In this document: one piece after another, positions 55,415-64,000 of the stretch
How positions within the stretch are numbered: the first letter of the stretch is position 1
Layout: the number at the start of each line of letters is the position of its first letter
Assembly: GCA_965644295.1 (NCBI GenBank)
Contig: CBFFRP010000126.1
Coordinates: 42,726 to 106,725, forward strand
DNA: 64,000 bases
Origin: Paraphysomonas bandaiensis
Lineage: Eukaryota > Chrysophyceae
Reading direction: 5' to 3'
Position numbers and translations under genes: made by a program
Notes under the pieces: generated by a model
What the model was told of the DNA's origin: nothing
The model's database searches: none
The model's input: only the letters and a program-made list of their open reading frames with translations

Positions 55415-55615
55415 TTATGTAACGACTACGGGTGATTGAGCCTCGCTATCATGACTAACATTGCTGGTCTTATCATCCTCTCCATGTGCATAGGTGTAAT
55501 CTTTCTGATGAGAAAGACCGTGTTTACAACGTTTTATGAATTTAAAGTGCTTCCCAAACCGAGAATACACTGTCCAGAACACCAAACCGGTGAAACTGCC
55601 TCCTAACACAAGCAA
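55415..55615 (-). CDS. Possible last exon of a small membrane protein
   Basis: A 66-codon minus-strand frame with one membrane segment (MLVLGGSFTGLVFWTVYSRF), a following basic stretch (KHFKFIKRCKHG) and an acidic polar tail. The preceding bases CTATACTAG would serve as a 3' splice site. Upstream exons may lie in 55616-56035, but I could not join them. I do not recognise it. It may belong to the gypsy element's 3' region. Confidence 0.3.
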   Translation of the reverse strand: MLVLGGSFTGLVFWTVYSRFGKHFKFIKRCKHGLSHQKDYTYAHGEDDKTSNVSHDSEAQSPVVVT

Positions 55616-56067
55616 ACCACTAGTATAGAATGAATTAAAATTACGTTAAAACGTGTAAAGAAAGTGAATAACAACGCTATTCAAAGTCACTATAAATCAT
55701 CTACAATCTACTGTATCATACTTGCAGTTATACGGGACGTATATCCCTTCAAGAATACTCAAACAGCATGATGTACAGACAAACTGAAAATGAAAATACA
55801 GTAAAACACCTTACTCCCGAGTACAACCGTATAAGACTGTATAACTCCACGTATAGCAGTAATTACAGGTATGCGTGACACTACCCCTTCTCCCTCCAGC
55901 TAGAGAAAAGAAATAAGAATACATATCTGGGATAGATAGAAGTAATACTTGTATCAGCCAATAAAGCGTCATTCCAAGCATTAGCAAATAAAAATCCAAT
56001 TCATTAAATAAAAATAATAAACATACGTAGAACAATATGATAATAAGTATAAATAATAATGTGAATA
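55616..56067. other. 3' flank of the gypsy element; nothing certain
   Basis: Downstream of the gypsy pol in its own orientation, so the 3' LTR should lie here or further left. Its partner is outside the window and I cannot set borders. Confidence 0.35.
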
Positions 56068-57799
56068 TTATAATGTATGTATGGTGATATAATTATGAAA
56101 TACTATATGAATAAATAAAAGTAATAGGTAGTTAGAGGAGAATATTAGGATGTTGTTGGCAGAATGCAGCATCACCAATACCATAGTAGAAGGATCAAAT
56201 GCCGTGACTCGACCATAGCAGTGAACGTCATAGGCACTCCATTCATATGTAGATTGGAACAAAGGGCAATAGAGGTCTATACGTAACTGGCGACGGCCAG
56301 CCCACCGCACATAAGAACATTCGACAACATACATCGTTGTATAACAACTCGGCAGATTAAGCTCATCATAGAAATCTGAACCCCATGCACGCAAATCTAC
56401 ATAAATTGTTTGACCAGGTGACACCCCTTCAATAGGTATACGTTTCAAACGGGCACGTTCAGATTTTGCCATAGCAGCAGAAAACAACAGAGGGAACAAT
56501 TGAGGTTTCTGCTCACAGAACGACTGAAATTGCGAGGTGGAAGCGATATCCTGGGACCATGGAAGCCATAATAACGAACCATCCTCAAACTGAACTTGGA
56601 ATTCCATTCGAGAACAAACCTCCGGATCTCCTCGGTATGCAATCACAGCAACCACAGTATACTGGTTAAAATCAATTTGCGCAACACGATATGCCTGCTC
56701 AGGCGTACCAAAGAACGGTTTGAGCCATGACATGTGCAGCACAACTTCAAAACGCATCACAACATAAATGCATGTGACATCAGCCTTATACGTGGATACC
56801 ACTTCGTAAGGACCTTTGAAACGAGGGTACAATTTACTGGGCTTATGTTGAGTTGGATCCAGCCGCAACAAAACTAAATCACCAGGCTGATATTCGTTCA
56901 AAGTATGTGCAGGCGTGGCAGACTTGCGCTTGTCTTGGAACTTGCGTTGAACATCCATGGCGACCGCTCGAATCTTCTGTAAGTTCTCATTCAAAATAGA
57001 CACATAACCCGCAGCAGAAGACTCATCCATAGTCAGTTCACCCAACCGAAAATATGGAATATCAACGGTACCAAACACATATTGAAAAGGAGAGAGTCCA
57101 GTCTCACTACTGACTTCATCATTCAAAATGAACTCAATCAACATGTAACACTCAATATCCCCCCATGAATCTTGCAACCTCTCATCATGGACTAGACCCT
57201 GTAGAAATCGCAACAGCTCTCGATGAGATCGCTCGACCATGTTGGACTCATGTCGATTAGTTAATGACATTCGAAATCGAACTCCAAACCACTTCAACAA
57301 TAACTGTACCACTTCAGCAGTAATGTTTGACCCAGGGGGTCTGAAATCAGTACTTCTGAAATTCCATAAGTAATAAAGTAATGAAACAACGCTCTAGCAA
57401 CTCCTTCCGCTCTATAGTCCTTAGCTGGGTAGAGTCCTATCAATCGGGCTGGCATTTGCTTCACAACATGTATGCAACAGTGTCCCTGAGCATCAGGAGG
57501 ACTAACTGTAAGTGTATCAAAACCCACAAAATGTCTGCAATGTTCTGCATCCAAAGCTCTGACAGGCGCTTGTAACGAATCCGACATACCACTGTTCAAC
57601 TTCTGACATAAAGCGCACTCGTCAATAAAGTTACGTACAGTCTCTATAGAGATACCATGTCCAGGAAAGACTTTGCATAATTTTAACCATGTTCTACGCA
57701 ATCCGTGGTGTCCCATTCGACCATTGTGTACCATGTCGAAGGCTTCCTTTGCTGAACGGGGCTTTGGGCTCTCCTGAAATACAGACATACACAACATAT
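56068..57799 (-). pseudogene. Gypsy integrase with chromodomain-like C-terminus
   Basis: Beyond the nested LTR element the frame resumes with IDMLCMSVFQESPK. It contains the HHCC zinc finger (HNGRMGHHGLRRT ... DECALCQK), the integrase core first Asp (HFVGFDTLTV), the second Asp (ISDPLG, where a one-base loss in a C-run near 57336 shifts frame) and the Glu region (NRHESNMVERSHRELLRF). The second frame (to 56068) continues with YQPGDLVLLRLDPTQHKPSK, LYPRFKGPYEV and a chromodomain-like segment (FQVQFEDGSLLWLPWSQDIA). The D, D, E residues are all present across the two frames. Confidence 0.85.
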
Positions 57800-57803
57800 C
57801 TAT

Positions 57804-58345
57804 TGAAACGACTGGGGTTGTGGGGATAATGGGCATTGGACTATATCTTGACACATCATGCATATACCTTGTTGTCATGTCTGCAGATGTCTTCTTACTA
57901 CGTGCTGTGACGTCTGATCTTATAGAGTGTGTAGCGGGTACTGTTCAACCACACCTCTAGGCCCTGATAATTAATACTTATTATGACTTCATTCCTAGAA
58001 GAAGAAGTGACTTAACATAGCAATCTTGCACTTACAAGCTGGCTCTACACTCATTAGCATCATATCATACTTCTCATATTCTCTAACCGCTCAGACGGTC
58101 CCATACATGCACTACAATCCCTCCCTACGTACTTATATACGTACCATGCGTACTGCAAGGCCCGTACTTATGCACATGTACCACACGAGATGTAGACATA
58201 TACACAGGTACACCACCATATACCTCTCAGTCTAACCTTCTCCTTGACCATATATGGGGTCTAAACGACAACAATAGCATATCTTTCATTATTCTACCTA
58301 CAACTCACATTTTCCAGTCAAATGACGCATATCAGAATCGTCACA
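57804..58345 (-). repeat. 3' LTR of the nested element
   Basis: 542 bp, TG...CA on the minus strand, with one 2-nt difference from the other LTR. Lies at the left on the map because the element is on the minus strand. Confidence 0.92.
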
Positions 58346-58353
58346 TTTCCCCC
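58346..58353 (-). promoter_or_regulatory. Polypurine tract of the nested LTR element
   Basis: On the minus strand GGGGGAAA directly abuts the TG of the 3' LTR, the normal position of the plus-strand priming site. Confidence 0.75.
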
Positions 58354-58495
58354 GAATCCACGACCTGAACAGGTCTAAACAACTTAAGCACCTCGTGACC
58401 TGGTTCATGAAGGTAACACTCAGAATTAGAAATATGTCAACCGTATTTGATATTTGATTGCTCTAATAGTCCACACTCCTGTTTCTGAACCGCTC

Positions 58496-60016
58496 CTATA
58501 CAGTATACTGGTAACTATGTACTGTAGCCTCGATCTGACCACCACCTGGGTCACCTAACCCATTCATCCACCGAAGATTCATAACAACAGCATCATCTAC
58601 GATAATGGTTATAACCCCACCGTCTCGTAGCATCGCTCTCGTCTTTTGCATCTGCCAGGTCCCGTTGAACTTCCTCTCCATACCCTTATGCTCCTCCCGT
58701 GCATGTCTTAGCCGCTGACTTTCTCCAAATCCCGTCCACACACCTCTTCGTAGCACGATACAAACAGATGAAATCTCATGGCACCCTTTTGATTGCTCCT
58801 CTTTGAATAATACGCCTGACCACTTTCCCCTCTCTACTGACGCTTCAGTGTCTGGAACACTGTCCTGCTTATTCCCTAATCCTTCTTGTATGCTTATGTT
58901 TACATTCCCTATATTCTGCTCAACCTCAGTATTTTGCTGAACGACATGATCGGACAAATCATCTTCTTCCTGCCCTACATACTGGACTTCCTCTCTCAGC
59001 TCCGCACTGCTCCCTTCAGTTGTAGCTCTTACGGATACTTCCAACGGCCTACCTTCCTCAATACCGTGACACTGTTTCCTCACTATCGACTGGACTCCAC
59101 GAACTCCTCCCTCTACATCCCGACAGCACTCGGTCTCTATCTGTAACTCATCAGACCTCCCACACAATTCTTCACTTTTCGTTTGTTGAGAACTACACTG
59201 TGAGCCTTCGTTACTTCTACAACCAGGCTCATACGTCCCCCTTTGTTGATACCAACACAACCAACATCGTCGAGCGAAATATGGTGCTGAACCCTGTCGA
59301 AGAATAGCCTGCTGCTGGCAACTGTCGCACTGTCGATCATAAGAGAGAGCTGGAACAACTCTTCCTACTCCCAGTTCTATATACAACTGTTGACTTCTCA
59401 TCCCTATTATATCTACCTGTCGTGAGATAACCCACTCTAGTTGCACATTCCTCGGGGCCTCCTCCGTACTCCAACCCATTGCCTTCATTTCCTCATGAAA
59501 CACACTCTCCTGATATTCCTCCCACTCCTCGGCATTATGCCTAGACCACCTTGATTCTTTATCTTCACTATGCATAACTCCCTCTACATCCTGACGGTGT
59601 TCTGTCTCCATCTGTAACTCATCAGGCCTGCTCCCTATACTCCAGCCCTCCTGTGGTAATATCTCTTCCCCTAAGACTCCCGTGTCCACTGCTGCTAAGT
59701 CCTCCATGACTGGTGTGTTCTGATGGTCTCCTCCCATCTCCTCCCTACTGGACTGCCTTCTTGTTGCTGTCCTTGCTCCTACTACGTACTTCACTGGTGA
59801 CTTCATACCCTCTTCCATGAGCCTCTCCTCTGCCTGACTTCTCCGATACCCGCACACCCAGCACTCCGTAGCATACTTCGGTACAGATCCTGCTTTCATC
59901 ACTGCGGGACAACTCCAACATTTACGATCCAACCCGAGAGTCTCTGTCCGAGAACTTCCCCTCACTTCTATTACCGGCTGGTTCCTCTCCTTCTTATATA
60001 TCTCTGGCGGACCCAC
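58496..60016 (-). CDS. ORF2 of the nested LTR element: protein with duplicated CxxC...CxxC modules
   Basis: 506 codons are open, but the frame head (60016) is GTG, with the first ATG at about residue 41, so expression by -1 shift from ORF1 is plausible. Two zinc-ribbon-like modules are visible: CWSC-x15-CWVC (about residues 33-57) and CDSC-x15-CWLC (about residues 230-255). Each is followed further on by a related phrase (PDELQMETEHRQDVEG; SDELQIETECCRDVEG), so a block of roughly 190 residues has been duplicated. The region between is Glu/Gln-rich. There is no RT, protease, integrase or envelope-like feature. The family is unknown to me. Confidence 0.6.
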   Translation of the reverse strand: MGPPEIYKKERNQPVIEVRGSSRTETLGLDRKCWSCPAVMKAGSVPKYATECWVCGYRRSQAEERLMEEGMKSPVKYVVGARTATRRQSSREEMGGDHQNTPVMEDLAAVDTGVLGEEILPQEGWSIGSRPDELQMETEHRQDVEGVMHSEDKESRWSRHNAEEWEEYQESVFHEEMKAMGWSTEEAPRNVQLEWVISRQVDIIGMRSQQLYIELGVGRVVPALSYDRQCDSCQQQAILRQGSAPYFARRCWLCWYQQRGTYEPGCRSNEGSQCSSQQTKSEELCGRSDELQIETECCRDVEGGVRGVQSIVRKQCHGIEEGRPLEVSVRATTEGSSAELREEVQYVGQEEDDLSDHVVQQNTEVEQNIGNVNISIQEGLGNKQDSVPDTEASVERGKWSGVLFKEEQSKGCHEISSVCIVLRRGVWTGFGESQRLRHAREEHKGMERKFNGTWQMQKTRAMLRDGGVITIIVDDAVVMNLRWMNGLGDPGGGQIEATVHSYQYTV

Positions 60017-60495
60017 ACCCGTGATTGTATCTCTGATGGTCTACGCCTCCACTCTCTAATATAGTCCCCCCTCGCTGCCTCCAATCCTGGCCAATCCTCC
60101 CGTTCCACTGTATGGTCCTCTTGGGGCCACACTCCTACTCCTCTGCTGTAGGCTGTCCCTTGGCCAGCCGTACTGAATCTACACCCGTCACCACGAGTGT
60201 AAACTGGTTCCTCAAATGGGACCGTCCCTTGGCCGGCCCCGGTATCCCACCATGCATCCGAGAATGATGATTCGTGTGCACCTTCCACACCATCCCCCCA
60301 TAGTCCGGGCTCATGCGCCTCCCCTCGTTGAGACCGTTGCCATGAATTTTTGCTGCCCCCGCTTCCTCGTGGTTGATCAATCCCCCGGGGTCGCTGAGGC
60401 AGCCCACGTTGTCCACCACATGAAACGACTGGGGTTGTGGGGATAATGGGCATTGGACTATATCTTGACACATCATGCATATACCTTGTTGTCAT
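59971..60495 (-). CDS. ORF1 of the nested LTR element (Gag-position protein, unknown)
   Basis: 174 residues from ATG 60495 inside the 5' LTR. The first 25 residues come from the LTR, the rest from the interior. The protein is Gly-, Arg- and Ser-rich (GSGGSKNSWQRSQRGEAHEP) and basic at its end (RQRYIRRRGTSR), which would suit nucleic-acid binding. I recognise no domain. Its last 46 nt overlap ORF2, which lies in the -1 frame, an arrangement typical of gag-pol-type frameshift expression. Confidence 0.55.
   Translation of the reverse strand: MTTRYMHDVSRYSPMPIIPTTPVVSCGGQRGLPQRPRGIDQPRGSGGSKNSWQRSQRGEAHEPGLWGDGVEGAHESSFSDAWWDTGAGQGTVPFEEPVYTRGDGCRFSTAGQGTAYSRGVGVWPQEDHTVEREDWPGLEAARGDYIREWRRRPSEIQSRVWVRQRYIRRRGTSR
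60402..60418 (-). promoter_or_regulatory. Candidate tRNA primer-binding site of the nested LTR element
   Basis: Two bases after the 5' LTR the minus strand reads TGGTGGACAACGTGGGC. A PBS normally starts TGG, complementary to the tRNA CCA end. I could not match a tRNA. Confidence 0.45.
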
Positions 60496-60964
60496 GTCTG
60501 CAGATGTCTTCTTACTACGTGCTGTGACGTCTGATCTTATAGAGTGTGTAGCGGGTACTGTTCAACCACACCTCTCTAGGCCCTGATAATTAATACTTAT
60601 TATGACTTCATTCCTAGAAGAAGAAGTGACTTAACATAGCAATCTTGCACTTACAAGCTGGCTCTACACTCATTAGCATCATATCATACTTCTCATATTC
60701 TCTAACCGCTCAGACGGTCCCATACATGCACTACAATCCCTCCCTACGTACTTATATACGTACCATGCGTACTGCAAGGCCCGTACTTATGCACATGTAC
60801 CACACGAGATGTAGACATATACACAGGTACACCACCATATACCTCTCAGTCTAACCTTCTCCTTGACCATATATGGGGTCTAAACGACAACAATAGCATA
60901 TCTTTCATTATTCTACCTACAACTCACATTTTCCAGTCAAATGACGCATATCAGAATCGTCACA
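60421..60964 (-). repeat. 5' LTR of the nested element
   Basis: 544 bp, TG...CA on the minus strand. The first coding frame of the element starts inside this LTR at ATG 60495, 75 bases before its end. Confidence 0.92.
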
Positions 60965-60968
60965 CTAT

Positions 60969-61360
60969 GACATCTGGCTCTGTTGTGCTCTCTATGTTAA
61001 ATATTTCATCATCTGACAATAAGCACCCGTTCTCATATATACAGTTCAGTTCAGGCATTTCACTCTCATCTGCGCAGTGTATACATGAATCCAAAACTGA
61101 AACCAGAGCGACTGTATCATCAGCAGCACCTTGGCGAGACAACCAATCTGCAAATTTATTCAGTTTGCCTTTGAAGTGTAATAAGTCAAACTGAAAATTC
61201 TGCATATATACACACGCATACGTACGATACGATCCACCTCTGATTGACTGATTCCTCCATCCACTTCAGATTAGCATGATCAGTAAGAAGTGTAAAGTAT
61301 TTGCCCCGCAAGTAATACGACAGTTTATAGATGCTATAAAACGCTCCGAAACACTCCTTA
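60969..61360 (-). pseudogene. Gypsy RNase H, second part
   Basis: Resumes exactly beyond the 851-bp insert with ECFGAFYSIYKLSYYLRGKY and TDHANLKWMEESVNQ. A frameshift near 61220-61245, in a GTAT/GTGT-rich patch, changes frame to FQFDLLHFKGKLNKFADWLS, the RNase H end. The frame then stays open to the junction with the nested LTR element, where a stop occurs four bases inside the LTR. Confidence 0.85.
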
Positions 61361-62211
61361 AAGTCGGTGTGATCATGAAACCTGGTAAAGTGATTTCACC
61401 AGGTTTCATATATGCAAAAATGTTGTATATGTACTTATTTGAAGACTAGGGTGAATGATAATTAAAATTTAGTTGTTTGTATATTTTCAATTATAATATA
61501 TTTTAAAAATATTTTACTAAAATATTGTATTATATTGTTACTTTTCATATAAATCTACTGTATTACTACTTCTGAAAATCTCGCATCAACGTAACTATAT
61601 ATACACATACAACACATGATTAGGTACTATACTACTTTAAATATAATACCATAAATGAAACACAGTGTGGTTTCTAGTCAGTGTGGACTGTCTAACAGGG
61701 TTGCAAATATCATCCACTGTAGTGCTATCAGACATATCAGATCGCAAGATTATGATTGTTTGTGTAATGTACCTAATATTGAATGTAGCCCACTAGGGCA
61801 AGCCTCATATCCCTTCCAGTAATAGTGACAGTACTCCGAGGTGGGGTTATAATGAGAATCCCACTAAAAGGAGTGGTGGGTAGATATAGATGCAGTTGAT
61901 TCTGCATCTATTATTACTAGTGAATGTGCCAGAAGTTCTGTTGATTATCGCTTGATTAGCCATCAGAACTTTGCTATACATAGATACACAGCACTATAGT
62001 ACGCATATATCATGTATAGTGTAACCGTTACATTCTCACATTTTTGGCCTGTAACTAATATAAAACTTATTAAATGTCTTTAAAAACATGTTCCCTTCAC
62101 ACCTACTGCAGTATTTATTGCAAAAAGCATCAAAAACTCAATATAAATCGACATTTTCAAAATTTCACCAGTTTTAGAGCGCTTCTCCAGGTTTCTTCAT
62201 CACATCAACTT
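61361..62211. mobile_element. 851-bp non-autonomous TA-flanked (Tc1/mariner-type) element
   Basis: The ends are 25-bp inverted repeats with four mismatches: left AAGTCGGTGTGATCATGAAA, right read inward AAGTTGATGTGATGAAGAAA, both continuing CCTGG. Each end is bordered by TA (61359-61360 and 62212-62213), the Tc1/mariner target duplication. The interior is AT-rich without a transposase. Near the left end a second internal hairpin, ATGAAACCTGG ... CCAGGTTTCAT, is formed with a nearby copy of the terminal motif. It interrupts gypsy RNase H at a precise codon position. Confidence 0.85.
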
Positions 62212-62758
62212 TATCAATGATAGACCATTTCATTGCATTGGCGGTAAACTTCTTCGATATCAACGCAATGACCTGAAACAATTCTACACCCTCATCTGAA
62301 ATTGCAATCTGAATTAACACTCCACCACAGGCATAGTCTGAAGCATCAGTCATTAACAACCATCGCAAATTGTAATCCGGGTGATACAAGGTAAGAGACT
62401 TTAGTATGGCCTTTTTGAACGTTTCAAACTCATTCCTATAGTCTACTTTCCAATTTGCTTCTGTCCAATCAAAATCCTTTTTAGTCATATCATTGAGCCG
62501 ATGCGTTAACTGACTGTAGTCCACTATAAATGGTTTGAAATACACTGCAGCTCCCAAAAACCGTTGCATTTGTTTAGTTTTATTTGCACCTTCTGGAAAT
62601 ATAATTGAATTTACAGATTCTTTTCGTTCCTGCGTCAGCGCATAGGTATTATCCTGACACAAATATCCAAAGAACTCCACCGAAGAATATCCGAACTTAC
62701 TCTTAGATAACTTCAACACCACATTGTATTCTTTGCAACGTATTAGAACCAATTCCAA
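62212..62758 (-). pseudogene. Gypsy RT thumb and first part of RNase H
   Basis: Reads LELVLIRCKEYNVVLKLSKS then KFGYSSVEFFGYLC (RT end), MQRFLGAAVYFKPFIVDYSQ (connection) and LLMTDASDYACGGVLIQIA (RNase H with the TDAS Asp), up to KWSIIDK. There the 851-bp TA-flanked element interrupts. The open frame runs a few codons into that insert and stops at 62174. Confidence 0.85.
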
Positions 62759-63993
62759 TTTGGTGTACGCATCATTTTATAATCGTTCGCTAATATCAGC
62801 ATATTATCAAATATGACAATCATCCATTCGGTATAATCACTGAATATCTCTGACATTACCATCATCAACACCCCACTAGCCGGAGACACTCCTTCTGGCA
62901 AGAACTTCGGCTCAAATTGGCCCCACGGTGTTTGTACAGACAACAATGCTGACGTATTTTCATCCAGAGGTATGCCATGAAATGCATTGCATATGTCTAA
63001 GTCAACAAAAACCTTATATCCTGCAGCCTTGTGCAACTCTTTGATTACATCAGGAATCGGGAAGTGTGGACTCTCCATCTCAAGATTGACAACGCGATAG
63101 TCTCCACATATCCTAATGAAAGGTTTCGTTGCCTTTGGTGCAACTACAATAGGCGAAGCGTATGGACTCATACTCTTCTTGTAGAAATACTTTAACATTC
63201 TTTCAAACTCCTGCTTGGTCCGATCGTACAATTTCGGAGGAACCCTTCGCATATTTTTCGGTTTAATCCGATCTGGAATTGTAGACTTGCATTTGAGTTT
63301 AAGTGGCGTCATCTTGATTCCAGTCCACTTTTTAGGTACAAATACTTCCATTCCAAGTGTCCTCAACAGCTCTAAAACTTTTGTCTGCTTCGCAAATTCA
63401 GGATGAATTCGCTCCTCCAACTTGCTCAAGTACTCTTGCTCAGCCTCTTCCACTGACATCTCCATAAAATTTATAAGTCCACCAAATGAACAAGGTTCTG
63501 GCATCAACTCATCTTCCGGAGCAACCCCTGCATTAGGCTTCCCCCATGGCACTCGTGTAGGAACTTTAGTAATTTTGTTATAGTCAGTTTCGAAATCATC
63601 TATCGAATAGTTAATCTGACACTCCACGCCCGCAAGCAAGTTTAGATGCATTATAGTATCACCCGAATTCGCATTACTTGTAGACTGAACCATTTTACAA
63701 AACAATTCTGCGAAGTGCTCGCATATAGCTGGCAAACCGATTATAACTTCTTTAGTCAATCCATCCAACACATACAGCTTTAGCTTAGCACTGTAGATCT
63801 TTTCGCAATCCTTAAACTGCATTATTGTAACAGGAACATATCCCTTTATCTGAACTTCTTTACCATTGGCTACTCTGACTCGAATTGGCCTTTCCACTAA
63901 ATGCTTTTTTAATTTTTCTCCAACTTCATCCAAATACTCCTTAGAAATAAAATTATCGTTGCTCGATCCCGAGTCAAATAAAGCTACATCCAC
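62743..63993 (-). pseudogene. Gypsy protease and reverse transcriptase, N-terminal part
   Basis: The frame starts with the retropepsin site ALFDSGSSNDNFI. After a linker come RT blocks: MSPYASPIVVAPKATKPFIR, CGDYRVVNLEME, VFVDLDICNAFHGIPLDENT, QTPWGQFEPKFLPEGVSPAS and the catalytic box IVIFDNMLILAN. The box has Asn where YxDD has its second Asp. The frame closes at 62743 after a shift near 62760; RT continues in the next frame. The open frame at 63993 suggests coding continues beyond the window. Confidence 0.85.
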
Positions 63994-64000
63994 TACAATT

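Larger units (their letters stand above)
57804..60964 (-). mobile_element. Complete non-autonomous LTR retrotransposon nested in gypsy pol
   Basis: Two direct repeats of 542 and 544 bp (57804-58345 and 60421-60964) are identical by eye except for one CT dinucleotide (A: CCTCTAGG, B: CCTCTCTAGG). Read on the minus strand each begins TGTGACG and ends GTTTCA, so they are TG...CA LTRs. CTAT flanks both sides (57800-57803, 60965-60968), a 4-bp target duplication. The 2,075-bp interior has a purine tract (GGGGGAAA) directly before the 3' LTR and a TGG-beginning primer-site candidate just after the 5' LTR. It carries two overlapping frames and no RT, RNase H or integrase. Confidence 0.92.
56068..63993 (-). 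mobile_element. Ty3/gypsy retrotransposon, degenerate, with two nested insertions
   Basis: In minus orientation, order and content are protease, RT, RNase H, zinc-finger integrase, integrase core and a chromodomain-like C-terminus: the Ty3/gypsy order. Two younger elements interrupt pol: an 851-bp TA-flanked element in RNase H (61361-62211) and a 3.16-kb LTR element between RNase H and integrase (57804-60964). Apart from these, frameshifts lie near 62760, near 61220-61245 and in a C-run near 57336. The 5' part (gag, 5' LTR) is beyond the right edge. Dead as it stands. Confidence 0.9.

Noticed and set aside
57804-57878. Apparent shared N-terminus of the integrase frame and ORF1 of the nested element
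   Set aside because: The common 25 residues are LTR sequence read through into different neighbours; they are not part of gypsy integrase.
58026-60854. Two identical 69-codon plus-strand frames (58026-58235 and 60645-60854)
   Set aside because: Both lie inside the LTRs, so their identity reflects LTR duplication, not a conserved gene pair.
61206-62173. Gap between gypsy RNase H pieces as one decayed coding stretch
   Set aside because: Most of it is a discrete TA-flanked inverted-repeat element; only about 150 bases at its left are gypsy RNase H.
1-64000. CRISPR array, rRNA, or bacterial operon structure
   Set aside because: No regular spaced repeats, no rRNA-like sequence, and pervasive spliceosomal introns; nothing bacterial in layout.

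Overview
This is nuclear DNA of a eukaryote, probably a microbial or protist-like one. The evidence is many short GT-AG introns (about 45-60 nt, often with a CTAAT/CTAAC-like branch site near the 3' end), eukaryote-only genes (Sec61 gamma, ribosomal protein L28, WDR12/Ytm1, importin-alpha, an SMC, a prenylated Ras GTPase) and several classes of eukaryotic transposon. The composition is AT-rich by eye. I cannot name the lineage. There is no rRNA gene, CRISPR array or operon, and I recognised no tRNA.

Layout. 1-2658 is a Ty1/copia Gag-Pol running off the left edge. 4147-6640 is selenoprotein O in a 12-exon Cys form. 6956-8085 is a decayed hAT transposon with 8-bp target duplications. 8539-8804 is a 70-residue Sec61 gamma. 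9568-13274 is a BK/Slo-type K+ channel. 13745-15241 holds repeats. 15516-17427 is importin-alpha, 17830-18341 RPL28, 19935-23813 an SMC2-like ATPase, 25920-27320 WDR12, 27640-28305 a YbaK-domain protein, 30881-31839 a secreted glutaminyl cyclotransferase, and 32368-33925 an unrecognised Ser/Pro-rich protein. 34004-37746 carries three terminal-inverted-repeat elements. 38108-46297 is a giant channel gene. 46517-48760 is a decayed copia element. 49464-50240 (Ras) and 50862-53475 (pseudokinase-PH-DUSP) are divergently transcribed. 53820-63993 is a transposon graveyard: hAT and LINE remnants, then a Ty3/gypsy element with two younger elements inserted in its pol.

The most interesting gene is the channel at 38108-46297. 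It is a single chain of about 2,480 residues with four fused CNG/KCNH-type repeats and a C-terminal EF-hand pair. Its repeats have degenerated in a complementary way. Repeats I and IV keep K+-type filters (TVGFGD, SVGYGD) but have damaged nucleotide-binding sites. Repeats II and III keep good nucleotide-binding sites (IGE or FGE plus RTA) but have lost the filter. This suggests an asymmetric pseudo-tetramer in which pore lining and ligand sensing are split between repeats. With the BK-type channel, the Ras GTPase and the pseudokinase-PH-DUSP protein, the window is rich in signalling genes; whether they act together is not shown.

The second story is the gypsy element at 56068-63993. A 3.16-kb LTR element without reverse transcriptase (TG...CA LTRs differing by 2 nt, CTAT duplication) and an 851-bp TA-flanked inverted-repeat element both sit in its pol. 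At both junctions the host reading frame resumes exactly when the insert and one duplication copy are ignored. The inserted LTR element encodes an unfamiliar protein with two CxxC...CxxC modules.
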